Assembly: GCF_014644315.1 (NCBI RefSeq)
Contig: NZ_BMKL01000001.1
Coordinates: forward strand, 1,685,001 to 1,749,000
Direction: 5' to 3'
DNA from: Tsuneonella deserti
GTDB lineage: Bacteria; Pseudomonadota; Alphaproteobacteria; Sphingomonadales; Sphingomonadaceae
Length of the DNA stretch: 64,000 nucleotides
The position numbers and the translations under genes are program-made. Shown here piece by piece: positions 8,776-17,592 of this stretch. Below the pieces are notes generated by a model that searched no databases, was not told the origin of the DNA, and worked only from the letters and a program-made list of their open reading frames with translations. Numbering within the stretch: position 1 is the first letter of the stretch; each line of letters starts with the position of its first letter.

Positions 8776-9456
8776 ATGGCCGGTGAACACGCTCTCCCCA
8801 ATGCACTCAGGCGGCGCGGCCTGATGTTCGTCCTCTCGTCACCCTCGGGGGCGGGGAAGACGACGATATCGCGCATGCTCCTGGCCGCCGATCCCGAGAT
8901 CAAGCTTTCGGTCTCGGTCACCACCCGTCCGATGCGCCCGGGGGAGCGCCACGGGGTGGATTACCACTTCGTCGACGACGCGGAGTTCGACCGGATGGTC
9001 GAGGACGATGATTTCTACGAGTGGGCGCATGTCTTCGGCCACCGCTACGGCACGCCCAAGGGGCACATCCGCGCGGCGCTGAAGGAGGGGCAGGATTTCC
9101 TGTTCGATATCGACTGGCAGGGTACGCAGCAGCTTATCCAGAAGGACAAGCAGGACGTGGTGCCGGTTTTCATCCTGCCGCCGAGCATCGACGAGCTGAG
9201 GCGACGGCTTGAAGCCCGCGCCCAGGACAGCGAGGCGGTTATCCAGGCGCGAATGGACCGCGCCCGGGCCGAGATCAGCCACTGGGACGCCTACGATTAC
9301 GTGGTGATCAACGACAGCGTGGATTTGTGCTTCGCGCGGGTGCGCGAAATCCTCCATGCCGAGCGGATCAAGCGCCGGCGGCAGACGGGAATTATCGATT
9401 TCGTCCGCGAGCTGATGGGCCAGTCCGCTGTGACCACGGTGGCGGGGCCGGCCTGA
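8776..9456 (+). CDS. gmk: Guanylate kinase
   Basis: Gmk phosphorylates GMP to GDP and is essential for nucleotide supply and for (p)ppGpp turnover. The P-loop SSPSGAGKTT lies near residues 21-30 and is followed by the GMP-binding region with TTRPMRPGERHGVDYHF. I use the ATG at 8776 (226 residues), preceded by AGGTG; an in-frame TTG at 8746 would add ten residues. Confidence 0.96.
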   Translation: MAGEHALPNALRRRGLMFVLSSPSGAGKTTISRMLLAADPEIKLSVSVTTRPMRPGERHGVDYHFVDDAEFDRMVEDDDFYEWAHVFGHRYGTPKGHIRAALKEGQDFLFDIDWQGTQQLIQKDKQDVVPVFILPPSIDELRRRLEARAQDSEAVIQARMDRARAEISHWDAYDYVVINDSVDLCFARVREILHAERIKRRRQTGIIDFVRELMGQSAVTTVAGPA

Positions 9457-9487
9457 TCGACCGGCCTGACCGGGCCCTCCCCGACCC

Positions 9488-10411
9488 TTAGCCGCCGATC
9501 AGCGATCCGATAAGCTCGCGCCCGTCGGTGTGGGCGACGTTGAAGATCAGCACCACCTCTTCGCGCCCGGGTCCTGCCAGCGTGCCGACAAACTTGCCCT
9601 TGAAGCCATTGGTGGCATCGTTGATGTCACCCGCGAAGGCGCCGCCCGTCCCGATCGTGGCGGAAATGGGCAGGACCGCGCGCAGCACCGGACTGCCGTT
9701 CACGGTTTCGAAGACGCGAATCGTGCCGGCGATCTTCTTGGTGCTGGCGGTGAGTGTCAGGGTGCCAGGCTCGGCGGTGAAGACTCCCGGCGGAGTTACG
9801 CCGGTCTTGCCGCCGGCAACCTGGGCCGTGCCTGAATAAGCGCGATCCGCAGTGATATCCCCGGTCGCGGTGACAGGGTTGAAAAACAGCGAAACGCGAA
9901 ACCCATGCAGGGTACCCGACTTCGTGTCGAGTACGAAGGGCTGCGTGCTTTCGTAGGTGACGCGCAGGACATGGTGGAACGGCAGTTCCATCACCAGACC
10001 GTCGGTCCCCTTGCGGTAAGCGCGGCGAGTGGCCTCGGCAGTCTTGAGGTCGGCCGCGCCGAAGCTCGTCAGCGTGGCGTTGTCGGGCCAGGCGAACTGG
10101 GCGCTTTCCGGTGAGACCGTGTAGGTGATCTTGCTCGCACCGTCGCGGCGCGAGCCGTCGCTCCAGGTTTCCGCCCCGCCTGTCGGCGTGAAGTAGGCAT
10201 AGCTGTAGGATGTATTCGCGGCGTTTGCAGTAAACGCCTTGGTGAAGTCGAACACCACCGCGGTAGGCGTCGGGGTCGGCGTCGGGGTTGGCGAGGGAGT
10301 CGGAGTGGGCGTGGGGGATGGCGTGGGAGACGAATCGCCGCCGCCGAAACACGATGCCAGCATGAGGGAGAGCGCCGCCGCCCCCGCGAGATTGACGAAC
10401 TTGCTACGCAC
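9488..10411 (-). CDS. Outer-membrane lipoprotein with Pro-Thr linker and C-terminal beta domain
   Basis: The N-terminus is a lipoprotein signal with lipobox LASC (Cys21), followed by a Ser/Pro/Thr repeat linker at about residues 28-50. The rest is beta-strand-rich and ends with FKGKFVGTLAGPG, an FNVAHTDGRELIGSLIGG terminus that resembles the C-terminal barrel of transferrin-binding-protein-B-like or Slam-dependent surface lipoproteins. That resemblance is my judgement from pattern only. It stands alone, convergent with gmk, and could be surface exposed. Function unknown. Confidence 0.6.
   Translation of the reverse strand: MRSKFVNLAGAAALSLMLASCFGGGDSSPTPSPTPTPTPSPTPTPTPTPTAVVFDFTKAFTANAANTSYSYAYFTPTGGAETWSDGSRRDGASKITYTVSPESAQFAWPDNATLTSFGAADLKTAEATRRAYRKGTDGLVMELPFHHVLRVTYESTQPFVLDTKSGTLHGFRVSLFFNPVTATGDITADRAYSGTAQVAGGKTGVTPPGVFTAEPGTLTLTASTKKIAGTIRVFETVNGSPVLRAVLPISATIGTGGAFAGDINDATNGFKGKFVGTLAGPGREEVVLIFNVAHTDGRELIGSLIGG
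10264..10329. repeat. Six-base simple repeat coding for a Pro-Thr linker
   Basis: Degenerate GGCGTC/GGGGTC-type hexamers run through this stretch and encode the alternating Pro-Thr/Ser-Pro linker of the lipoprotein at 9488. Repeats like this can change length by slippage. Units are imperfect and there are no spacers, so it is not a CRISPR array. Confidence 0.7.
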
Positions 10412-10478
10412 GATGACCCCGATTCCCGTCGATTGCCCGGCCTGCTCCCGTGCAGGCCTCGAACGGCGAATAAACCCG

Positions 10479-10516
10479 CGCGCCGGTTCCGCAAGTGATT
10501 TGCGGCGACCGGCGCG
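10479..10516 (-). terminator. Long-stem hairpin after the SDR/ACAD operon
   Basis: CGCGCCGG (10479-10486) pairs perfectly with CCGGCGCG (10509-10516), and inside it CCGCAA pairs with TTGCGG around a five-base loop. Read on the minus strand it lies 25 bases after the SDR stop and is followed by GGGTTTATT, a modest T tract. It is the likely end of the 13690-10541 transcript. Confidence 0.7.
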
Positions 10517-10540
10517 GCGGGAACAGGTCCTCGCTGGGGT

Positions 10541-11347
10541 CTAGAGGCCGCCGGCCGGATCGGCGAAGTGGGTCGGCAGATGGGCGTTCACGATACCGCC
10601 ATCGACGGTCAGCGTCTCGCCGATGGTGTAGTCTCCCGCCCGGCTGGCCAGATACACCGCGCTGCCGCCCATGTCGTACTTGTCGCCGACACGCTTGTTC
10701 GGGATGCCCTGGGCGGATTTTTCCGTCTGGTCCCGCGCAACCTTGTTCATGTTCGACGGGAAGGCGCCCGGCGCGATCGCGGTCACGTAGACGTTATCCT
10801 TCACCAACCGCGCAGCCATCCGGCGGGTCAGGTGGATGAGCGCAGCCTTCGATGCCTGGTAGCTGTAGGTTTCCCACGGGTTGATCCGCAGGCCATCGAC
10901 GCTGGCGATATTGATCACCTTGGCGGGGCGCTCGGCACTCGCGGCGGCAGTCAGCAGCTTGTGCAATCGCTGGGTGAGAAAGAACGGCGACTTCACGTTG
11001 AGCTCCATCACCTTGTCCCAGCCCGCTTCGGGGAAGTCGAGGTAATCGGCGCCCCACGCGGTGCCGGCATTGTTGACGAGGATGTCGAGCTTGCTCTCGC
11101 GGCTGGAAAGTTCCTCCACCAGCGCTTCGATGCCGGTAATGGTGGAGACATCGCCCTGGATGCCGACGACGCGATCGCCCAGTTCGGCGCAGGTTTCCTC
11201 GATCTCGTGGATCTTGCGGGCCGAGATGTACACCCGGTCGATCCCGGCGGCGAGGAAGCCTTCGACGATCATCTTGCCGATGCCGCGGCTGCCGCCGGTG
11301 ACGAGCGCGACGCGGCCTTTGAGGCTGAACAGGTCTTCGAGGGTCAT
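10541..11347 (-). CDS. Short-chain dehydrogenase/reductase
   Basis: Classical SDR, 268 residues, with TGGSRGIGK cofactor loop, NNAG motif (LDILVNNAGTAWG), catalytic Ser in NIASVDG, and YSYQASK active site. Members of this type reduce beta-ketoacyl or oxidise 3-hydroxyacyl groups. It is the last gene of a three-gene minus-strand unit with two acyl-CoA dehydrogenases, so a hydroxyacyl-CoA dehydrogenase role in a beta-oxidation-like pathway is a reasonable inference. A strong hairpin follows the gene. Confidence 0.88.
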   Translation of the reverse strand: MTLEDLFSLKGRVALVTGGSRGIGKMIVEGFLAAGIDRVYISARKIHEIEETCAELGDRVVGIQGDVSTITGIEALVEELSSRESKLDILVNNAGTAWGADYLDFPEAGWDKVMELNVKSPFFLTQRLHKLLTAAASAERPAKVINIASVDGLRINPWETYSYQASKAALIHLTRRMAARLVKDNVYVTAIAPGAFPSNMNKVARDQTEKSAQGIPNKRVGDKYDMGGSAVYLASRAGDYTIGETLTVDGGIVNAHLPTHFADPAGGL

Positions 11348-11361
11348 TGGTGCAGTCCGGA

Positions 11362-12501
11362 TCAGTAGCCGCTCAACCGCGCGACGCGGTCGGCGTGGTA
11401 GTAGACGTCGCCCATGAACTCGGCGAGCGCGCGGTCGCGCTTCATGTAGAGGCCGATGTCGTATTCGTCGGTCATGCCGATGCCGCCGTGCATCTGCACG
11501 CCTTCCTTGACCGCGAGCCCGGCCGCCTTGCCGACCTTGGCCTTGGCGACCGAAGCCATGAGGCTGGCGTTCTCCGCGCCGGCATCGAGCAGCTGCTGCG
11601 CCTTGATGACCACCGCGCGGGCGATCTCGACTTCGGAATAGAGGTGCGCCGCGCGGTGCTGGAGCGCCTGGAATTCCCCGATGAGCCGGCCGAACTGCTT
11701 GCGCTGCTTGAGGTATTCGACCGTGCGGTCCATCGCTCCGCGCGCGACTCCGACGCCTTCCGCCGCCGCGCCGACGCGCCCGGCATCGAGCACCCGGCCG
11801 AGCACTTCGCGCCCGCCGTCGACCTCACCGATCACCGCGTCGCCGTCGAGCTCCACGCCGTCGAGCGTGAGATGGCTGGCCATCGAGCTGTCGACCAGCC
11901 GAACCGAGTTGTGCCCCAATCCCGCCGCGTCCTTCGGGACCGCGAATAGCGTCACGCCCCCCTCGTCGTTATCGGCACCCGAAGTGCGCGCAGCCACCAC
12001 TATCATGTCGGCGCTGGCGCCGTGGACCACGAAGTCCTTCTTGCCCGAGAGCTTGAACCCGTTGCCCGAGCGTTCGGCGCGCGTCGCGATCCGCTCGGGA
12101 CGGTGCTTGGCACCCTCGTCGATGGCAACCGCGAACACGCTTTCGCCCGATACCAGGCCCGGCAGCCAGCGTCCGCGCGCCTCGTCGCTGGCCGAAGCAA
12201 GCGCGGTCGCCGCCATGACCGAACTTGTCAGGAATGGAGACGGGGTCAGGTTGCGGCCGATTTCCTCGAGCACGATGCCCGCTTCGACATGACCCATGCC
12301 GAGGCCGCCGTCGGTTTCGGGCACGAGCAGGCCGGTGAAACCCATCTCGGCCATCTGCTTCCACAGGTCGTGGCCGAAGCCGTCCTTGCAGCCCTGATCG
12401 CGCCACTTGCGCAGCTGCTTGGCGATTGCGCCTTCCTCGCCCATGAACTGCTGGGCGGTTTCGGCGAGCATCGCCTGGTCGTCGGTATGATACAGCGGCA
12501 T
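11362..12501 (-). CDS. Acyl-CoA dehydrogenase (pair member, 379 aa)
   Basis: FAD-dependent acyl-CoA dehydrogenase of 379 residues with N-terminal helical domain, middle beta domain and C-terminal four-helix domain ending in HGGIGMTDEYDIGLYMKR. It lies four bases downstream of a second acyl-CoA dehydrogenase of 394 residues. Such adjacent pairs often form alpha2-beta2 enzymes acting on bulky acyl-CoAs, for example steroid side chains; that this pair does so is inference. Confidence 0.88.
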   Translation of the reverse strand: MPLYHTDDQAMLAETAQQFMGEEGAIAKQLRKWRDQGCKDGFGHDLWKQMAEMGFTGLLVPETDGGLGMGHVEAGIVLEEIGRNLTPSPFLTSSVMAATALASASDEARGRWLPGLVSGESVFAVAIDEGAKHRPERIATRAERSGNGFKLSGKKDFVVHGASADMIVVAARTSGADNDEGGVTLFAVPKDAAGLGHNSVRLVDSSMASHLTLDGVELDGDAVIGEVDGGREVLGRVLDAGRVGAAAEGVGVARGAMDRTVEYLKQRKQFGRLIGEFQALQHRAAHLYSEVEIARAVVIKAQQLLDAGAENASLMASVAKAKVGKAAGLAVKEGVQMHGGIGMTDEYDIGLYMKRDRALAEFMGDVYYHADRVARLSGY

Positions 12502-12505
12502 CGGA

Positions 12506-13690
12506 TCAGGCCCCCGGGAGTTCGAGAATACGCTTGGCGACGACGTTGAGCATGACTTCGCTCGTGCCGCCTTCGATCGAGTTGGCCTTTGTCCTTAGCC
12601 ACGCGCGCGGGGCCGCGCCGCCGCGAGTCTCCTCGCTGTCCCATTCGAGCGCGGTCGATCCGCCGGCGGACATCACCAGCTCATGCCGCCGCTTGTTGAG
12701 CTCGGTACCGGCGTATTTCATCATGTTCGAATAGGCCGGGTGCGCCTTGCCCACCTTGACCTCGTCGAGGAACTTCTCGCCCATCGCGCTGAAGGCCAGC
12801 GCATCGACATCGAACATCGCGAGCTCGGCACGCAGGACCGGGTCGAGTTCGCCTCCGGCCTGGCGGGTCAGGGTCGCGCCGATGCCTGCGCCGCGTTCGG
12901 AGCTGTCGGCGCCGGAAATCATCTCGCGCTCGTGGCCGAGCAGGTACTTGGCGACGTCCCACCCGCGATTGATCTCGCCCACATAGGCCGGAATGCCGTC
13001 GCCGTATGACTTGGGCACCTTCACGTCGTCGAAGAAGGTCTCGCAGAACGGGCTGTTGCCGCTGATGAGGAGGATCGGCTTCGTCGCGACACCGGTGCTC
13101 TCCATGTCGAAGAGCATGAAGGTGATGCCCTGGTACTTGTTCGCCTTGTCGGTGCGGACGAGGCAGAAAATCCAGTCGGCCTTGTCGGCGTAGCTGGTCC
13201 AGATCTTCTGGCCGTTGACGATCCAGTGGTCGCCCTTGTCCTCGCCAAAGGTCTGCAGGCTGACCAGGTCGGAGCCCGACCCCGGTTCCGAATACCCCTG
13301 GCACCAGCGGATTTCGCCGCGCGCGATCTGGTTCAGGAAGTGAAGCTTCTGCTGTTCGGTGCCAAAGTGCAGCAGCGCCGGGCCCAGCATCCAGATGCCG
13401 AAGCTTGAAAGCGGCGGACGGGCGCCGATGCGGGCCATTTCCTCGCGCAGCACTTTCGCCTCGGGCGGGGTAAGGCCCGCGCCGCCATATTCCTTCGGCC
13501 AGGCGGGGACGGTGTATCCCTTGTCGCGGCAGGCTTCGAACCACGCCCTTTGCGCATCGTTCTTGAAGGTCGCGTTGCGCCCACCCCAATAGACGTCATC
13601 GTCGTCGCGCACTGGCTGGCGCATCTCGGGGGGGCAGTTCGCTTCGAGCCACGCGCGCGTTTCGGCGCGGAAGGCGTCCAGATCGGCCAT
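12506..13690 (-). CDS. Acyl-CoA dehydrogenase (pair member, 394 aa)
   Basis: Acyl-CoA dehydrogenase with the family motif GYSEPGSGSDLVSLQT at the FAD/substrate domain and the C-terminal GGTSEVMLNVVAKRILELP signature. It is the first gene of the minus-strand unit with its partner dehydrogenase and an SDR, preceded by a GAGAGGAGA ribosome site. It would introduce the first alpha,beta double bond into an acyl-CoA, passing electrons to ETF. The substrate is not evident. Confidence 0.9.
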   Translation of the reverse strand: MADLDAFRAETRAWLEANCPPEMRQPVRDDDDVYWGGRNATFKNDAQRAWFEACRDKGYTVPAWPKEYGGAGLTPPEAKVLREEMARIGARPPLSSFGIWMLGPALLHFGTEQQKLHFLNQIARGEIRWCQGYSEPGSGSDLVSLQTFGEDKGDHWIVNGQKIWTSYADKADWIFCLVRTDKANKYQGITFMLFDMESTGVATKPILLISGNSPFCETFFDDVKVPKSYGDGIPAYVGEINRGWDVAKYLLGHEREMISGADSSERGAGIGATLTRQAGGELDPVLRAELAMFDVDALAFSAMGEKFLDEVKVGKAHPAYSNMMKYAGTELNKRRHELVMSAGGSTALEWDSEETRGGAAPRAWLRTKANSIEGGTSEVMLNVVAKRILELPGA

Positions 13691-13788
13691 AGGGCAGTCT
13701 CCTCTCGTTGACGCACACGTAAGGCCGATTCACTTGCCGGGGCAAGGGTCGATTTGGAGCATACCGCATCTACTAGGATGCCGTAAGG

Positions 13789-13827
13789 TAAGCCGATGCA
13801 CCGTTGACGAAGCGGTGCAGCGGCTTA
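13789..13827. promoter_or_regulatory. 39-bp dyad in the divergent acyl-CoA promoter region
   Basis: TAAGCCG (13789-13795) and CGGCTTA (13821-13827) form the outer arms, and GCACCG (13798-13803) with CGGTGC (13813-13818) the inner arms, around a nine-base loop that contains TTGACG. TTGACG with AACCTA 17 bases later could be a weak promoter for the plus-strand genes, in which case the dyad would overlap it. It could act as an operator or as a leader stem-loop. No regulator gene lies next to it. Confidence 0.5.
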
Positions 13828-13862
13828 ACCTACCGCGAAACCAAAAAGGCTCGGGAGAGGCC

Positions 13863-14720
13863 ATGCGATTCTCAGGCAAGACCGTCGTCGTCACCGGCGC
13901 GGCATCGGGTATCGGCGCAGAAAGCGCCCGTCTGTTCGCCCGCGAAGGCGCGATCGTCTACGCGGCAGACATCGACGAGGCGGGCGTGACCGCGCTCATC
14001 GAGGAGGGCGTGGGCGATATCCGTTTCCAGCACTGCGACGTCTGCTCGACCGAGGCGATCAAGGCCCTGATGGACCGCGCCGGTTCCGAGACCGGCGGTA
14101 TCGACGTGGTCTTCAACAACGCCGGTGCCGGCGGGGCGCGCCCCAAGATCGACGAGATCGAACCGGACGATTGGGACCGCACGTTCGACCTGCTGCTGCG
14201 CTCGGTCGCGTTCGGCATTCGCTATGCCGTGCCGCACATGAAGGGGCGGCCCAATGCCTCCATCGTCAACACCTCGAGCGTGGCCGCGACCGGCCCGGGC
14301 TACTCGCCCACCGCCTACGCCGTGGCCAAGGGCGCGGTGCTGCACCTGACCAAGTGCGCCGCCGCCGACCTCGCGCCGCACGGGATTCGCGTGAACGCGA
14401 TCCAGCCGGGCTTCATCAATACGAACATCTTCACCACCTCGCTCGAGATTCCCGAGGAGAGCAAGGCGACCGCCAAGGCGATGATCGCGCAGATGTCGTC
14501 CAACGCCCAGCCGGTGAAACGCGGCGGACAGCCGCGCGACATCGCGGAAGCGTGCGCCTATCTCGCCAGCGAGGCGGGCAGCTTCGTCAACGGCGCCTCG
14601 CTACTGGTGGATGGCGGTCTCACCGTCGGTTCCCGCCATACCTGGGATCCGGAAGAGCCGGGAATGATGGGCGCACTTCAGGCGATGGAAGAGCAGGCTG
14701 CGGCACAGGCGGGCGCATGA
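13863..14720 (+). CDS. Short-chain dehydrogenase/reductase
   Basis: SDR of 285 residues starting at the ATG 13863, preceded by GGGAGAGG. It has the cofactor loop TGAASGIGAE, NNAGAGG, catalytic Ser in NTSSVAA and YAVAKGA active site, with a C-terminal extension after the usual VDGGLTVG. It opens the plus-strand unit opposite the acyl-CoA dehydrogenase pair, and its TGA overlaps the transporter ATG. Likely a hydroxyacyl-CoA or alcohol dehydrogenase; substrate unknown. Confidence 0.88.
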   Translation: MRFSGKTVVVTGAASGIGAESARLFAREGAIVYAADIDEAGVTALIEEGVGDIRFQHCDVCSTEAIKALMDRAGSETGGIDVVFNNAGAGGARPKIDEIEPDDWDRTFDLLLRSVAFGIRYAVPHMKGRPNASIVNTSSVAATGPGYSPTAYAVAKGAVLHLTKCAAADLAPHGIRVNAIQPGFINTNIFTTSLEIPEESKATAKAMIAQMSSNAQPVKRGGQPRDIAEACAYLASEAGSFVNGASLLVDGGLTVGSRHTWDPEEPGMMGALQAMEEQAAAQAGA

Positions 14721-16144
14721 TCCCCGTACAGGGCCGCGTCCCGACGCGGCTGGCGCTTGCCAACGGGCTCGGCAGCGTCGGTTACGGCATCAAGGACAAC
14801 GGTTTTTCGACCTTCCTGCTGTTGTTCTACAACCAGGTACTGGGGATGGACGCACGCCTCGTCAGCCTGGCGCTGCTGATCGCCCTGGTGTTCGACGGGC
14901 TGATCGATCCCGTCGTCGGTCACATCAGCGACCGGACGAACACCCGCTGGGGCCGCCGCCTGCCCTATCTTTACGTCGCGCCTTTCTTCCTCGCGGGATT
15001 CTGGGTGCTGCTATGGTCACCCGTCGGTGCCGCCAGCTTCCCGGTGCTGCTGCTTTCGGCCATTGCCGTGCGCGCTTCGGTGGCATTCTGCGAGGTGCCT
15101 TCCGCGGCGCTGGTGGCGGAGATCACGCGCGATTATGACGAGCGCACCCGCCTCACCCGGCTGCGCTACCTCTTCGCCTGGGGCGGCGGCTTGCTCATGC
15201 TGCTGCTGGCCTATGGCGTGTTCCTGCCCAAGGCGATGCTCGCGCGTGAGGGGTATCAGCAATACGGCATCGCCGGCGCGATCCTGATTCTTGCCACGGT
15301 GCTGCTGTCGGCCCGAGGACAGCACAAGTGGGTGGCGGTCCGTCCAGAGGCGAAGGCCCCCGCCCGACCGGGCATCACGGGAGCATTCGGCGAGATTCGC
15401 GAGAGCCTCAGCCATCCGGCTTTCGTCGTGCTGATGTTCGCCATCGCCGCCGGGATAACGAGCCAGGGAATCACCTTCTCGATCTCGAATTACCTCTACC
15501 TGTTCGTGTGGCGTTTTCCCCCTCTGGCGCTGCAGCTTTACCCCTTGCTGCTGTTCGCCAGCGTGGTCGGCAGCTTCCTGTTGGTGGGCCCGCTCCAGGC
15601 CCGTTTCGGCAAGCGGGAGACCGCGATGGTCACCGCGGTGCTCGGCATGGTGTTCTGGGTCACCCCGCTGACCTTGCGCCATTTCGGCCTGTGGTGGCCG
15701 GACGGGTCGACCCCGTCGCTCACCCTGATGTTCGCGGCGACTTTCTTCTCCAACATGTTCAGCGTCATCACCAGCATCGCGCTGTCATCGATGGTGGCCG
15801 ACGTGGTGGAAGCGTCGCAGGAACAGACCGGGCGCCGTTCGGAGGGGACTTTCGCCGCTGGCGCCTTTTTCGCATCGAAATGCTCTACCGGCCTCGGCAT
15901 CTTCATCACGGGATTGCTGCTGAGCATGTCCGGCATGCCGAACGGCGCGAGGCCGGGCGAGGTCGCGCCCAACATCATCGACACCATGGCGATGGCCTAT
16001 GCCGCCTGCGTCTTCATCTTGGCACTGGTGCTTGTGCTGATCGTTCGCCGGTTCCCGATCACGCGCGAGGGACATGAGGCCCGGCTCGCCCTGCTGGGCG
16101 AGGCGGCGCGGGCCGATCCGGATGCGATCGGCCACCATCCGTGA
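14717..16144 (+). CDS. MFS transporter of the glycoside-pentoside-hexuronide (GPH) type
   Basis: Polytopic protein of 475 residues with about twelve membrane helices. The loop DPVVGHISDRTNTRWGRRLPYL after helix 2 is the signature of the GPH:cation symporter family. The ATG overlaps the SDR stop. Frames continuing upstream of 14717 lie inside the SDR gene and are not coding in this frame. In this neighbourhood it may import the substrate of the acyl-CoA pathway; GPH-like proteins in such clusters are not always sugar carriers. Confidence 0.85.
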   Translation: MIPVQGRVPTRLALANGLGSVGYGIKDNGFSTFLLLFYNQVLGMDARLVSLALLIALVFDGLIDPVVGHISDRTNTRWGRRLPYLYVAPFFLAGFWVLLWSPVGAASFPVLLLSAIAVRASVAFCEVPSAALVAEITRDYDERTRLTRLRYLFAWGGGLLMLLLAYGVFLPKAMLAREGYQQYGIAGAILILATVLLSARGQHKWVAVRPEAKAPARPGITGAFGEIRESLSHPAFVVLMFAIAAGITSQGITFSISNYLYLFVWRFPPLALQLYPLLLFASVVGSFLLVGPLQARFGKRETAMVTAVLGMVFWVTPLTLRHFGLWWPDGSTPSLTLMFAATFFSNMFSVITSIALSSMVADVVEASQEQTGRRSEGTFAAGAFFASKCSTGLGIFITGLLLSMSGMPNGARPGEVAPNIIDTMAMAYAACVFILALVLVLIVRRFPITREGHEARLALLGEAARADPDAIGHHP

Positions 16145-16214
16145 CAACAAAAGCTCTCTTGGCGGGACCGCGCTGCTCTGCCACCAATGAATCGATTGCA
16201 AGGAAGGACTGACG

Positions 16215-17507
16215 ATGGATTTCGAACCGACCGAACGGCAGAAGCACTGGCGCGACCGCGTGCGCCACTTCATCGACAGCCATGTCCGCCCGCGCACGGA
16301 GGAATACCGCGCGGCGCACGAAAACGACCGCTGGGGCGTGAACCCGGTCCTCGAAGAGGAAAAGGCGCGCGCCAAGGCGCAGGGCATCTGGAACCTGTTC
16401 ATGCCGCCGCAGAGCGGCCGCCCGCACGTTGACGATACCTTCGAATTCGACGGGCCCGGCCTCACCAACCTCGAATACGCGCTGTGCGCCGAGGAAATGG
16501 GCCGCGTGGGCTGGTCGAGCGAAGTCTTCAATTGCTCGGCACCTGACACCGGCAACATGGAAGTGTTCCACCGCTACGGCACGCGCGAACAGAAGGACGA
16601 GTGGCTGAAGCCCCTGATGGAGGGCGAAATCCGCAGCGCCTTCCTGATGACCGAGCCGCAGGTCGCCTCGTCCGATGCAACCAACATCGAAACCCGCATG
16701 GTGCGCGATGGCGAACACTACGTCATCAACGGCACGAAGTGGTGGTCGAGCGGCGCCGGGGATCCGCGCTGCAAGGTCGCGATCGTCATGGGCAAGACCG
16801 ATTTCGAGGCCAAGCGCCACCAGCAGCAATCGCAGATCATCGTCCCGCTCGATGCCGAGGGCGTGCACATCAAGCGCTTCCTGCCGGTGTTCGGCTATGA
16901 CGACAGCCCGCACGGCCACATGGAAATCGTGCTCAAGGACGTGCGCGTCCCGGTCGAGAACATGATCCTGGGCGAAGGGCGCGGGTTCGAGATCGCACAG
17001 GGTCGCCTCGGGCCGGGCCGCATTCATCACTGCATGCGGACGATCGGGGTTGCGGAAGAAGCGCTGGAGAAAATGTGCAAGCGTCTCCAGACGCGCGAGG
17101 CGTTCGGCAAGCCGATCTATCAGCATTCCGTTTGGGAAGAGCGAGTTGCCCGTGCGCGGATCGACATCGAGATGACCCGCCTGCTCTGCCTCAAGGCGGC
17201 CGACATGATGGACAAGGTTGGCAACAAGGCCGCGGCGCAGGAGATCGCGATGATTAAGGTGCAGGCGCCGAACATGGCGCTCAAGATCATCGACGATGCC
17301 ATCCAGGCCCACGGTGCTGGCGGCGTCTCGGACGATTTCGGCCTCGCCAACGCTTACGCCCACCAGCGCACGCTACGCCTAGCTGACGGGCCGGACGAGG
17401 TGCACGCGCGCGCCATCGCCCGCATCGAGTTCGCCCGTCACGCGCCGAACATCGGCCCGACGGGTGAGCCCGAATTCAGCTCGGGAGACCTCGCGGTAAC
17501 CCGCTGA
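16215..17507 (+). CDS. ACAD10/ACAD11-type acyl-CoA dehydrogenase
   Basis: The 430-residue protein matches the dehydrogenase half of ACAD10/ACAD11: [12 protein letters not shown], then [16 protein letters not shown], then [17 protein letters not shown], and a C-terminal [15 protein letters not shown]. In ACAD11 and in the bacterial Lva pathway such enzymes act on a phosphorylated 4-hydroxyacyl-CoA, eliminating phosphate so that it becomes an ordinary beta-oxidation intermediate. The cognate kinase is encoded two genes downstream at 18678. An AAGGA precedes the ATG. Confidence 0.88.
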   Translation: MDFEPTERQKHWRDRVRHFIDSHVRPRTEEYRAAHENDRWGVNPVLEEEKARAKAQGIWNLFMPPQSGRPHVDDTFEFDGPGLTNLEYALCAEEMGRVGWSSEVFNCSAPDTGNMEVFHRYGTREQKDEWLKPLMEGEIRSAFLMTEPQVASSDATNIETRMVRDGEHYVINGTKWWSSGAGDPRCKVAIVMGKTDFEAKRHQQQSQIIVPLDAEGVHIKRFLPVFGYDDSPHGHMEIVLKDVRVPVENMILGEGRGFEIAQGRLGPGRIHHCMRTIGVAEEALEKMCKRLQTREAFGKPIYQHSVWEERVARARIDIEMTRLLCLKAADMMDKVGNKAAAQEIAMIKVQAPNMALKIIDDAIQAHGAGGVSDDFGLANAYAHQRTLRLADGPDEVHARAIARIEFARHAPNIGPTGEPEFSSGDLAVTR

Positions 17508-17519
17508 TCGATCAGCATC

Positions 17520-17542
17520 GGGAGGGCGCCAGCCGCCCTCCC
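17520..17542 (+). terminator. GC stem-loop between ACAD and ADH genes
   Basis: GGGAGGGCG and CGCCCTCCC form a perfect 9-bp stem with a five-base loop, twelve bases after the dehydrogenase stop. No T tract follows, so it may act as a partial terminator or an mRNA-stabilising 3' structure within the operon more than as a full stop. Confidence 0.5.
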
Positions 17543-17592
17543 ACCAGTTCAAGCACAGGAACCGCCCAACAAGGCGGACCGGAGAGACCCGC

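Noticed and set aside
10264..10329. Repeat cluster as a possible CRISPR or regulatory array
   Set aside because: The units are contiguous degenerate hexamers encoding Pro-Thr; there are no spacers.
14171..14716. Upstream extension of the GPH transporter frame
   Set aside because: It overlaps the SDR gene in another frame; the SDR is clearly coding and the transporter has an ATG at 14717 overlapping the SDR stop.
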